Shown: positions 17,473-25,211 of the stretch, one piece after another | Layout of the letters: every line of letters starts with the position of its first letter | Numbering within the stretch: position 1 is the stretch's first letter | Assembly: GCF_019890635.1 (NCBI RefSeq) | Contig: NZ_JAIOAB010000001.1 | Coordinates: 186,001 to 250,000, forward strand | Direction of reading: 5' to 3' | DNA: 64,000 nucleotides | From: Streptomyces sennicomposti | GTDB lineage: Bacteria; Actinomycetota; Actinomycetes; Streptomycetales; Streptomycetaceae | Translations under genes and position numbers: made by a program | The notes under the pieces: model-generated | Told to the model about the DNA's origin: nothing | What the model saw: only the letters and a program-made list of their open reading frames with translations | Databases searched by the model: none

Positions 17473-18036
17473 TCAGTCGGCGGCGCGCGCGGGCGCGGGG
17501 ACGTCGGCCGTCCCGCCCTGCCCGCGGTCGTCTTCTTCCGGGCTCCCCGCGACGGCGTCCTCGCCGTCCCGCTGCTCGGCGGCGGGGCGCCGCGCGCCAT
17601 CCCTGAGTTCCGTGATGGCGGCCTCGAAGTCCTCCAGCGAGTCGAACGCCCGGTAGACGGACGCGAACCGCAGATAGGCGACGAGGTCGAGTTCCTGCAA
17701 GGGGCCGAGTATGGCGAGCCCCACCTCGTGGGCGGCGACCTCGGCGCTTCCGCTGGCCCTGATCGCCTCCTCGACCCGCTGCCCGAGCTGGGCGAGCGCG
17801 TCCTCGGTGACCGGCCGCCCCTGGCACGCCTTGCGCACACCGTTGATGACCTTGGTGCGGCTGAAGGGCTCCGTGACACCGGACCGCTTGACCACCATGA
17901 GCGAGCACGTCTCCACGGTCGTGAACCGACGGGAGCAGTCAGGGCACTGGCGGCGCCTGCGGATCGACGTGCCGTCGTCCGTCGTACGGCTGTCGACCAC
18001 ACGGCTGTCGGGGTGCCTGCAGAAGGGGCAGTGCAT
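17473..18036 (-). CDS. nrdR: Transcriptional repressor NrdR
   Basis: A 187-residue ATP/dATP-sensing repressor of ribonucleotide reductase genes. An N-terminal zinc ribbon ([17 protein letters not shown], then CPDCSRRF) is followed by an ATP-cone domain beginning at [11 protein letters not shown]. The C-terminal 35 residues are acidic low complexity and longer than in shorter homologues. The ATG at 18036 with GGAG upstream is preferred over a TTG three codons earlier. It is followed by nrdJ and divergent from lexA across 609 bases. Two NrdR boxes in that gap imply autoregulation. Confidence 0.97.
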   Translation of the reverse strand: MHCPFCRHPDSRVVDSRTTDDGTSIRRRRQCPDCSRRFTTVETCSLMVVKRSGVTEPFSRTKVINGVRKACQGRPVTEDALAQLGQRVEEAIRASGSAEVAAHEVGLAILGPLQELDLVAYLRFASVYRAFDSLEDFEAAITELRDGARRPAAEQRDGEDAVAGSPEEDDRGQGGTADVPAPARAAD

Positions 18037-18144
18037 GGACTCCAACCCTCCTCACAGCAGACTCATGAGCCTCGTCGGGCCTCATGGGCCCCGCGAAGCA
18101 GCCCCAAGCATAGGCGATGAAAGAGGCGCCGCAGACCCGGGTCA

Positions 18145-18188
18145 CCACAACTTCTGGGATGCCTTGACCGAACAGCCACTAGATGTGG
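18145..18188 (-). promoter_or_regulatory. Tandem NrdR boxes upstream of nrdR
   Basis: CCACAACTTCTGG (18145-18157) and CCACTAGATGTGG (18176-18188) are both imperfect palindromes with CCAC/TGG ends. They are offset by exactly 31 bp, three helical turns. Paired NrdR boxes at 31-32 bp are the rule in ribonucleotide reductase promoters. A -10-like TATGCT (18112-18107) lies between them and the gene. Confidence 0.7.
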
Positions 18189-18570
18189 GGATCGACTCGC
18201 GCGCAGTCACCATCGGCGGCGTGTCGCGCGCGGCGGCAGCGGCGTGTCGCGGGAAGGACCAGAGGCCGTATGCCCCGACAGCGGCGGCGAACACCCTTGC
18301 GGACGACCCCGCCGCGCGGGCGCGCGCCGCGACGCCGGGCGCGCCTCGTGGGGGCGAGCCGTGCGCACCGCATGGAGGTGCTGTGCGACCGCGGCGCGGG
18401 AGGGCGCCGGTGCTCGGCGAAGGGGGCGCCGGATGGCAGACTGGGGCGCGGACGACGGACTTCCGCCCCGGCGGTGAAGAGTACCGCAATGGGACCTTTT
18501 GTCCGCGAGGTGCGGCGCGAGCCTATACACCCCAAGACGTGATCAAGTCCGGCTCTCCACGTTTTTTCAC
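18189..18570. other. nrdR-lexA divergent intergenic region, no gene supported
   Basis: About 380 GC-rich bases between the NrdR boxes and the SOS box. Open frames run through it on both strands but lack coding character, ribosome sites and family features. No riboswitch-like structure is evident; in particular no B12 box is seen. Confidence 0.45.
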
Positions 18571-18586
18571 TCGAACGTGTGTTTGG
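18571..18586 (+). promoter_or_regulatory. SOS box (LexA site) of lexA
   Basis: TCGAACGTGTGTTTGG contains CGAAC-GTGT-GTTTG, an exact fit to the actinobacterial consensus CGAACRNRYGTTYG. It lies 60 bases upstream of the lexA start. A plausible -35 (TTTGGC) overlaps it and TACCGT at 18607 could be the -10. A perfect palindrome CTTTCGAAAG at 18593-18602 sits between them. Confidence 0.88.
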
Positions 18587-18645
18587 CGCAACCTTTCGAA
18601 AGCCACTACCGTTGTGCCGGAGGGAGACCATCGAGAGGGGCCGAC

Positions 18646-19425
18646 GTGACCACCACCGCAGACAGTGCCACCATCACTGCCCAGGACCGCCCCCAGGGCC
18701 GACTCGAGCCGGTGCATGCCATGAACGAAGCCGTGAACCCTGAGGGACCCAAGCGCTCCCTGCCGGGCCGACCTCCAGGGATCCGGGCGGACAGCTCGGG
18801 CCTCACCGACCGGCAGCGCCGGGTGATCGAGGTCATCAGGGACTCCGTCCAGCGGCGCGGCTACCCGCCGTCGATGCGTGAGATCGGCCAGGCCGTCGGC
18901 CTCTCCAGCACCTCCTCGGTCGCGCACCAGCTGATGGCGCTGGAGCGCAAGGGCTTCCTCCGCCGCGACCCGCACCGCCCGCGCGCCTACGAGGTGCGCG
19001 GCTCGGACCAGGCGGCCACGCTGCAGCCCACGGACACCGTCGGCAAGCCCGCCGCGTCGTACGTCCCGCTGGTCGGCCGGATCGCCGCCGGCGGCCCGAT
19101 CCTCGCCGAGGAGTCGGTCGAGGACGTCTTCCCTCTTCCCCGGCAGCTGGTCGGCGACGGTGAGCTGTTCGTGCTGAAGGTCGTCGGCGACTCGATGATC
19201 GAGGCCGCGATCTGCGACGGCGACTGGGTGACGGTCCGCCGTCAGCAGGTCGCCGAGAACGGCGACATCGTGGCCGCCATGATCGACGGCGAGGCCACCG
19301 TCAAGCGCTTCAAGCGCGAGGACGGCCATGTCTGGCTCCTGCCGCACAACGCGGCCTACGAGCCGATCCCGGGTGACGACGCGACCATCCTCGGCAAGGT
19401 GGTGGCCGTCCTGCGGCGCGTCTGA
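18646..19425 (+). CDS. lexA: SOS repressor LexA
   Basis: A 259-residue repressor that cleaves itself when RecA is activated. It starts at GTG 18646 after GAGAGGGG. Residues 1-45 are a disordered extension common in streptomycetes. The winged helix follows ([20 protein letters not shown], then [19 protein letters not shown]). The cleavage site is Ala148-Gly149 in RIAAGGPI, the catalytic Ser is 183 in VGDSMIE and the Lys is 220 in TVKRFKRE. The spacings (34 and 37 residues) match E. coli LexA. It has its own SOS box and a strong terminator, and is probably monocistronic. Confidence 0.97.
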   Translation: MTTTADSATITAQDRPQGRLEPVHAMNEAVNPEGPKRSLPGRPPGIRADSSGLTDRQRRVIEVIRDSVQRRGYPPSMREIGQAVGLSSTSSVAHQLMALERKGFLRRDPHRPRAYEVRGSDQAATLQPTDTVGKPAASYVPLVGRIAAGGPILAEESVEDVFPLPRQLVGDGELFVLKVVGDSMIEAAICDGDWVTVRRQQVAENGDIVAAMIDGEATVKRFKREDGHVWLLPHNAAYEPIPGDDATILGKVVAVLRRV

Positions 19426-19470
19426 GCGACCGCCGAGGACGCGCTCGCCGCGACCCGCCCCCCTGATCGG

Positions 19471-19500
19471 GCCCCGGAACCTCTGCGCCGGTTCCGGGGC
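19471..19500 (+). terminator. lexA terminator hairpin
   Basis: An 11-base perfect stem (GCCCCGGAACC with GGTTCCGGGGC) and an 8-base loop, 45 bases after the lexA stop, followed by TCTGTGCTGT. Confidence 0.88.
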
Positions 19501-19540
19501 TCTGTGCTGTCCGCGTCCCGCGCCGGAACGGCCCGCATTG

Positions 19541-19747
19541 CCGGGGCGGTCTGCCTCCGTCGGTCCCCGGGGCGGTCTGCCTCCGTCGGGCGGTCCCAGG
19601 CCGGAGCGCCGGGCGGCCTGCCTCCGGGCGACGGCCGAACCGCCGGATGGCCCGTCTCCGGGCGACGGCCTCCCGGACCGGCCGGGGACCCGATCGGTGC
19701 GGCCCGATCGGTGCGGCCTGCTCGGTGCGGCCCGATCGGTGCGGGGC
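19541..19747. repeat. GC-rich short tandem repeats between lexA and dinG
   Basis: A 23-base stretch (CCGGGGCGGTCTGCCTCCGT and CGG) occurs twice, at 19541-19563 and 19567-19589. Then CGATCGGTGCGGCC-type units of 15 bases repeat four times at 19690-19747. No gene overlaps. Confidence 0.75.
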
Positions 19748-19803
19748 GGCTGGTGCCGGGGCGGCCCACGCCCGTCAGGCCGCCCGGGGACGTACTGCGG
19801 CCG

Positions 19804-21780
19804 TCACTCCCCCTCCGTCTGCCGTGCCGCGGCGTCGATCGCGGCCAGGGACTTGCGCACCTGGTTGCGGTCCGTGGTGTACCAGAAGTCCGGGAGCGAG
19901 GCCTTCAGATAACTGCCGTACCGCGCCGTGGCCAGCCGCGGGTCCAGTACGGCGACGACGCCCCGGTCCCCCGAGGCGCGGACGAGACGCCCGGCGCCCT
20001 GCGCCATGAGCAGCGCCGCATGGGTGGCCGCGACCGCCATGAAGCCGTTGCCCCCGGCGTCCTCCACGGCCTTCTGGCGGGCGCTCATCAGCGGGTCGTC
20101 CGGACGCGGGAACGGGATCTTGTCCATGACCACCAGCTGGCAGCTGGGCCCGGGCACGTCCACGCCCTGCCAGAGCGAGAGCGTGCCGAACAGACAGGTC
20201 TTCGGGTCGGCGGCGAAGTTCTTGATCAGTTCGCCCAGCGTCTCCTCGCCCTGGAGCAGGATCGGGAACTCCGGGACCCGGCCGCGCAGCTCCTCCGCGG
20301 CGAGCTGAGCGGCCCGCATCGAGGAGAACAGGCCGAGCGTGCGGCCGCCGGCCGCCTGGATCAGCTCCGTCAGCTCGTCCAGCATGTCGCCGCGGTCGCC
20401 GTCCCGCGCCGGGCGGGCCAGGTGCTTGGCGACGTAGAGGATGCCCTGCTTGCGGTAGTCGAACGGCGAGCCGACGTCCACGCCCTTCCACTGCGGCACG
20501 TCGTCGCCCTCGGTGCCCTCCGGGGCGAGGCCGAGGGAGGCCCCCACGCCGTTGAAGTCGCCGCCGAGCTTCAGGGTCGCCGAGGTCAGGACCACCGAGC
20601 GGTCGGTGAACAGCTTCTCCCGCAGCAGCCCCGAGACGGACATGGGCGCCACCCGCAGGGACGCGCCGAACCGGTCGTGCCGCTCGTACCAGACGACGTC
20701 CCACTCGGAGCCCTCGGTGATGCGCTCGGCCACGTCGTGCACGCTCTCCACGGAGGCCAGGGCCTGCTTGCGGACCGCGTCCTCGTCCTGCACCGACTTG
20801 TCACGGGTCGCGCCGATCCCCGAGATCACGTTGCGCGCGGCGTCCCGCAGCGCCAGCAGCGCGTAGCCGAGGTCCTCCGGGATCTCCTCCAGCCGGCCGG
20901 GCAGGGCCAGCTCCATCAGCCGCTCGAAGCCCTCGGCGGCGGTCTGCAACTGGTCGGCGACCTTCTCGTTCACCAGTTTCGCGGCGCGCCGCACCGCGCG
21001 GTTGACCTGCCCCGGGGTCAGCTCGCCGGTGGCAACGCCGGTGACCCGCGACACCAGTTCGTGCGCCTCGTCGACGATCAGCACCTCGTGCTGCGGCAGC
21101 ACCGGGGCGCCCTCGATCGCGTCGATCGCGAGCAGCGCGTGGTTGGTGACGACGACCTCGGCGAGTTTGGCGCGCTCGCGGGCCATCTCGGCGAAGCACT
21201 CGGCGCCGTAGGCGCACTTCGAGGCGCCCAGGCACTCCCGGGAGGAGACCGACACCTGCGCCCAGGCCCGGTCGGAAACGCCGGGCGTGAGGTCGTCGCG
21301 GTCGCCGGACTCGGTCTCGTCCGACCAGTCGCGCAGCCGCAGCAGGTCCTGGCCGAGCTTGCTGGTGGGCGCCGCCGCCTCGAACTGGTCGAACAGGCCC
21401 TCCTCCTCGTCCTGCGGGACGCCCTCGTGCAGCCGGTGCAGGCACAGGTAGTTGGAGCGGCCCTTGAGCATGGCGAACTCCGGGCGGCGGCGCAGCAGGG
21501 GGTGCAGGGCGTCGACCGTGCGCGGCAGGTCCCGCTCGACCAGCTGGCGCTGCAGGGCGAGGGTGGCCGTCGCCACGACGACGCGCTCCCCGTGGGCGAG
21601 CGCGGGCACGAGGTAGCCGAGGGACTTTCCGGTGCCGGTGCCGGCCTGCACCAGCAGATGCGATCCGTCGTCGATCGCGTCCGCGACGGCCTGGGCCATG
21701 GTCACCTGGCCGGGGCGCTCCGTGCCGCCGACGGCGGCGACCGCGGCGTGGAGGAGTTCGGGGAGGGAGGGCTTCGTCAT
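19804..21780 (-). CDS. dinG: ATP-dependent DNA helicase, DinG/XPD family
   Basis: A 658-residue SF2 iron-sulfur helicase. Walker A is QAGTGTGKSLGYL near residue 48. A cluster of cysteines between motifs Ia and II (YLCLHRL, RECLGASKCAYGAECF) is placed like the 4Fe-4S ligands of DinG/XPD. Motif II is LIVDEAHEL, and the C-terminal motif VI region has QGAGRLVRASGDRG. DinG resolves R-loops and D-loops and helps replication past obstacles. The ATG at 21780 lies 9 bases from the -10 of a damage-type promoter, so the mRNA is nearly leaderless. It is divergent from nothing; the siderophore cluster ends upstream on the same strand. Confidence 0.93.
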   Translation of the reverse strand: MTKPSLPELLHAAVAAVGGTERPGQVTMAQAVADAIDDGSHLLVQAGTGTGKSLGYLVPALAHGERVVVATATLALQRQLVERDLPRTVDALHPLLRRRPEFAMLKGRSNYLCLHRLHEGVPQDEEEGLFDQFEAAAPTSKLGQDLLRLRDWSDETESGDRDDLTPGVSDRAWAQVSVSSRECLGASKCAYGAECFAEMARERAKLAEVVVTNHALLAIDAIEGAPVLPQHEVLIVDEAHELVSRVTGVATGELTPGQVNRAVRRAAKLVNEKVADQLQTAAEGFERLMELALPGRLEEIPEDLGYALLALRDAARNVISGIGATRDKSVQDEDAVRKQALASVESVHDVAERITEGSEWDVVWYERHDRFGASLRVAPMSVSGLLREKLFTDRSVVLTSATLKLGGDFNGVGASLGLAPEGTEGDDVPQWKGVDVGSPFDYRKQGILYVAKHLARPARDGDRGDMLDELTELIQAAGGRTLGLFSSMRAAQLAAEELRGRVPEFPILLQGEETLGELIKNFAADPKTCLFGTLSLWQGVDVPGPSCQLVVMDKIPFPRPDDPLMSARQKAVEDAGGNGFMAVAATHAALLMAQGAGRLVRASGDRGVVAVLDPRLATARYGSYLKASLPDFWYTTDRNQVRKSLAAIDAAARQTEGE

Positions 21781-21789
21781 AGCGCGACC

Positions 21790-21812
21790 ACCCTACGGCC
21801 CGGGACCGACAA
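21790..21812 (-). promoter_or_regulatory. PafBC-type (RecA-NDp) promoter of dinG
   Basis: Read on the minus strand: TTGTCGGTC (21812-21804), eight bases, TAGGGT (21795-21790). This fits TTGTCRGTG-N8-TAnnnT except for the last base of the upstream element, with exact spacing. The dinG ATG is 9 bases past the -10. Confidence 0.75.
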
Positions 21813-21939
21813 ACGTGTCCCCGAGCCGGGGACGGGCGGCTCACCCCCGCCCCGACACGGTCAGCACCGATCAGATCCGGTCACGGCCGTAAGGCGCCCA
21901 AAGCGACGGCGACCTGTTCGCGGCGGCCTCCTGCCCCGC

Positions 21940-22005
21940 GGACGCGGCCCGGCCCGCCGCCACATGCAGCCCCGCCCGCCGTCACTTGCGACCCGGCCCC
22001 CGTCA
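21940..22005 (-). repeat. 21-22 bp tandem repeat anchored on the acyltransferase stop codon
   Basis: Read on the minus strand, units start at 22005 (the TGA), 21984 and 21962, each opening TGACGG or TGGCGG and continuing as GGG-CGGG-type text. Three units. Confidence 0.75.
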
Positions 22006-22782
22006 CATCAGGTGCCGCAGCGACCGGTCCCGGATCATGAGGGCGGCCCGCTTGCCGGGCAGATCCAGCTCGGCCGCGTAGCGGAAACCCGCGGCGAGGA
22101 ACGCGGTCACGGAGGGCGCGTTGCGCAGGTCGGGCTCCGCGACGACGCGGGCGCAGGCGGGCCGCCTGTCGAGGATCAGGTCGGCGACGGCTCTCAGCAG
22201 TGCGCTGCCGAGCCCCCGCCGGCGGTCGGCGCCGCTGCCGATGAGGAGGTGGACGCCGGTGTCGTGCGGGCGGGCCGGGTAGTGGCGGGCCAGCGGGTCG
22301 AGATCGGCCCGGTAGATCTCCCAGTAGCTCATCGGGGTGCCGTCGAGCAGCCCGAGGCAGGGAAGGCTGCGTCCGTCGCCGTCGAGCTGTCCGCGCAGGT
22401 GGACCTCGGTGAGCCGCTGCTCGCCGGCCAGCTGCCAGAACTCGGCGACGGCGGGGTCGTTCATCCAGCGGGCGACGACGGGCAGGTCGCGCTCCAAGCG
22501 GACGGGCGCCAGCTGGAAGGCGCCGGCCCGGGTGCTGACCGCTCCCCAGTCACCGGCCCCGTCCAGCAGGTCGTCCGGGGGCGGGTCGCCGACGCCGTCG
22601 GTGAAGCGCGCGACGAAGTCGTCGGGCAGGTGCAGGTCGAGCGTGTCCTCGGTGTCGGGCCCGCCGCCGCCCCTGGTGTCGGTGACCGTCGGCGCGGGCG
22701 GATCGGGGAGCCGGACGGCATCGGGGGCGGTCGTGGCGGCGGGGGCCTGCTCGACGGCGGTGCCGGCGTCGGTGGGAGGCAT
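22003..22782 (-). CDS. Siderophore-type GNAT acyltransferase (IucB/RhbD-like)
   Basis: A 259-residue protein starting at ATG 22782 with GAGAGGAG upstream. Residues 1-75 are low complexity. The C-terminal 170 residues fit the Acetyltransf_8 group that acylates hydroxamate amines: LERDLPVVARWMNDPAVAEF followed by WQLAG, then PMSYWEIYRADLDPLARHY and the acyl-CoA loop RRRGLGSALLRAV. In NIS siderophore pathways such enzymes acylate an N-hydroxylated diamine. It lies 249 bases downstream of the IucA/IucC synthetase, separated by a hairpin and a 22-bp repeat array, so it could have its own promoter. Confidence 0.85.
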   Translation of the reverse strand: MPPTDAGTAVEQAPAATTAPDAVRLPDPPAPTVTDTRGGGGPDTEDTLDLHLPDDFVARFTDGVGDPPPDDLLDGAGDWGAVSTRAGAFQLAPVRLERDLPVVARWMNDPAVAEFWQLAGEQRLTEVHLRGQLDGDGRSLPCLGLLDGTPMSYWEIYRADLDPLARHYPARPHDTGVHLLIGSGADRRRGLGSALLRAVADLILDRRPACARVVAEPDLRNAPSVTAFLAAGFRYAAELDLPGKRAALMIRDRSLRHLM

Positions 22783-22913
22783 GGCGCGCTCCTCTCGGAG
22801 GACGGGGAGGCAGGTGGGGTGGGTGGTGTGAGACGGAGTCCTGGGTGGGGAACGGGGTGCGGTACGGCCCTGCGGCGACGGTGCCGGCGTACGGCTGTTC
22901 CGCCCCACGACCA

Positions 22914-22975
22914 TGCCGACGTACGACACGACCGGTGCCGACGTACGACACGACTAGTGCCGACGTACGACCGTG
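22914..22975. repeat. 22-bp tandem repeat, three units, inside the siderophore cluster
   Basis: Units start at 22914, 22936 and 22958 with the core TGCCGACGTACGACACGAC; the last unit is diverged at its end. Each contains the palindrome CGTACG. The array is about 130 bases upstream of the acyltransferase start, so the units fall on one face of the helix where a regulator could bind. Confidence 0.85.
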
Positions 22976-23007
22976 CCGTCCGGCGCGGACGCCGGGTCGC
23001 CGGACGG
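22976..23007 (-). terminator. Hairpin after the NIS synthetase gene
   Basis: CCGTCCGGCG and CGCCGGACGG pair in a 10-base stem around a 12-base loop, 25 bases beyond the synthetase stop on the minus strand. Confidence 0.6.
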
Positions 23008-23031
23008 CGGTGGGCGCGGGGGCGGATTCGG

Positions 23032-25002
23032 TCAGGTGTGCAAGGGGTTGGCGACGGTGACGTAGACGGACTGGGTGTCGACCGGGCCGACGAGTTCGTC
23101 CAGGCCGTGCAGCCGGGTCAGCAGATTGGCCTTGCAGCGCAGTACCGGAGAGTCGAGCAGCCGGGCCGGCAGGGTCGAGCGCATCCGGGCCGGACCGGCG
23201 GCGGCGTCGCCGAGGAACCGGCGGAAGGCGGCCAGCAGCAGCGTCTCGTCGGCGAGCCGCTGGGAGCCGAAGGCGCCGATGAGGCCGAAGACGTTGTTGA
23301 CGGCGAGGTAGTAGGCGAAGCGTTCGTCGGCGACCTCGTCGGCGACGAAGGTGTCGCTGCGCTCGCCGATGCCCGGCAGCCGTGCCGCCAGTTCCGCCTG
23401 CCGGGACGCGCGGAAGTAGTAGCCCTGGTTGTCGCGGTAGCGGCCGCCGGCGGGCCAGCCGTCGGGGTCGAGCAGCACCAGCGTGTTCTGCTGGTGGGCT
23501 TCGAGGGCGATGCCCGCCTCGCCGTCCAGCCAGAGCACGGGCCGGATCACCTGTTCGAGATAGCGCAGGAACCACTCGGCGGCGACGGCTCCGCGCGGGC
23601 GGCCGGTGCGGGCGGCGAGCCGCGTGACGAGGTCGGCCAGGCGCGACCGCGCACCGGGAACGGCACCGGCCCGCGGGGAGCCGCCGGGCTGCGGATACGG
23701 CCGGGGCGCGACGAGTCCGGCGACGCAGGCGACGTCGTCCGCCGGGGCGAACGGGTTGTGCCGGATCATCACGTCCAGGCCGGGCACCGGCGCCCCGTTC
23801 TCGTCGTCCACGGCCAGCCAGGCCGGGTCGCGGACGATGTCGAAGCCGTCGTGCGCCGCCTGCCACTCCTGCCGCAGACCGCTGCGCAGCAGACGGTGGA
23901 CCTCTACGCCGCGGTGCAGTTCCTTGCGGAGGTTCTCCCGGCGGGAGTTGGTGATGCGCAGCCCGAGGGAGAGCTTGAGCATGGCGGCCGCGCCGGTGCG
24001 GTGGACGGTCCGCACGGAGGAGGTGGGGTGCCAGGCGGGGCCGTACGGGCCCAGGTCGCGCAGGAGTCCCGCCGCCAGGAGCGCCGCCGTGTCGGGGCGG
24101 TGCCTGACCTCGCGCGCCTGCCAGGGGTGCAGCGGCAGGGCGGCGTAGCCGTCGGGGAGCGGCAGTGGCGTCCCGGCGAGGCGTTCGGTGAGCCGGTCCG
24201 CGGGCACCGGGCGGCCGCGCTCGGTCCACGCCGAGTCGGCGGCGAGGAGTCGGCGGGAGACCGCCGTCCAGTGCAGCGGGAAGGAGCCGCGCAGCTCGGG
24301 CGAGCAGGGTCCCGTCTCCGCTTCGGTCAGGCCCTCCCGGCTCTTGGGCGCCGGATGCAGCGGGTGCCCGAGGACGAGCGCCTGTTCGGCGGCGAGGAAG
24401 AGGTCGGGGCCGTCGGCGGGGCGCTCGCGGCGGTCGGTGAGGAAGAGCGCGGTACGGCGGACGGAGTCGGCGACCCGCCCCACGAGGTCCACGGCGTCGG
24501 CCGGGGCGGTGGCGGCCTCCCCCGGAGTCTCCGCCGGCTTCTCCCCCGGGCTCCCGTCCGGGCTCGCTTCCGGGGCCGCCTCCGGTGCCGGCCCCGTCGC
24601 CTCCCGGGTGAGCAGCGCGGCGACCGTGACCGCGTCGGCCGGTGCGGCGGAGGCCGGGGCGCCGGCGAGGCGCGGCAGGCCGAAGCGGTGCCAGCCGGTC
24701 GGGGACCAGTGGCGGACGGGCACGAGCAGCGCGGTGCCGCTGGCGGGGAGGGGGATGCGCAGGACGTCGCCGTCGGGGGTGGCGGCGCCGGTCTCGCGCA
24801 CCCAGCAGCGCAGCAGGTTCTCGACGCCCGCGGCCTGGGCGGCGGTGTGCGGGTCCGGGTGGTCCAGAAGGTCGGTGCCGCGGTGGTCGTCCGGCCCTTG
24901 CAGGTGGGGTGACCTGGTGGCTTGGCGGGGAACCGTGTCCGCCGGTTCGTGCGGGTCCTGCGGAGGGGTCGGGTGGCCGTGCGGGGGCGGGGCGGTGGTC
25001 AA
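23032..25002 (-). CDS. IucA/IucC-family NIS siderophore synthetase
   Basis: A 656-residue ATP-dependent enzyme that condenses a carboxylate (usually citrate-type) with an amine or hydroxylamine. Family motifs in order: GHPLHPAPKSREG, LPLHPWQAREV, WHPTSSVRTV, MLKLSLGLRITNSRREN with the ATP-site residues, ALEAHQQNTLVLLD, and RYRDNQGYYFR. The C-terminal FhuF-like part is present (VLRCKANLLTRLHG). The first 70 residues and a Pro/Ala/Glu-rich insert near residue 145 are extra. It is preceded by a PLP aminotransferase and followed by an acyltransferase, an arrangement like the rhizobactin and aerobactin pathways, but product and substrate are not established. No IdeR/DmdR-type iron box was found nearby. 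Confidence 0.93.
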   Translation of the reverse strand: MTTAPPPHGHPTPPQDPHEPADTVPRQATRSPHLQGPDDHRGTDLLDHPDPHTAAQAAGVENLLRCWVRETGAATPDGDVLRIPLPASGTALLVPVRHWSPTGWHRFGLPRLAGAPASAAPADAVTVAALLTREATGPAPEAAPEASPDGSPGEKPAETPGEAATAPADAVDLVGRVADSVRRTALFLTDRRERPADGPDLFLAAEQALVLGHPLHPAPKSREGLTEAETGPCSPELRGSFPLHWTAVSRRLLAADSAWTERGRPVPADRLTERLAGTPLPLPDGYAALPLHPWQAREVRHRPDTAALLAAGLLRDLGPYGPAWHPTSSVRTVHRTGAAAMLKLSLGLRITNSRRENLRKELHRGVEVHRLLRSGLRQEWQAAHDGFDIVRDPAWLAVDDENGAPVPGLDVMIRHNPFAPADDVACVAGLVAPRPYPQPGGSPRAGAVPGARSRLADLVTRLAARTGRPRGAVAAEWFLRYLEQVIRPVLWLDGEAGIALEAHQQNTLVLLDPDGWPAGGRYRDNQGYYFRASRQAELAARLPGIGERSDTFVADEVADERFAYYLAVNNVFGLIGAFGSQRLADETLLLAAFRRFLGDAAAGPARMRSTLPARLLDSPVLRCKANLLTRLHGLDELVGPVDTQSVYVTVANPLHT

Positions 25003-25211
25003 GACGGTTCCTCGGGGTGTCGTACTGATCGAGTCGTGCTGATCAAGTCCTGCTGATCGCCGGCCGGGGGCGGAGGCGGCGGCCGGACGCGCGGTTCAGC
25101 CCGCACCGTCCGCGGGCGCGGTGGTCGCGGTGGTCGCGGTGGTGGAGCGTCGTGCGGGATCGCCACGCCCTCGGCGGCGACCGGCACGCCGCCGCGGCGG
25201 GGAGCGGCGGG

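Noticed and set aside
17314..18645. Cobalamin riboswitch for the B12-dependent reductase
   Set aside because: No B12 box or expected stem arrangement seen. In S. coelicolor the riboswitch belongs to the other reductase operon.
22914..22975. CRISPR-like array
   Set aside because: Units are contiguous with no unique spacers, and there are no cas genes. The same applies to 53628-53810.
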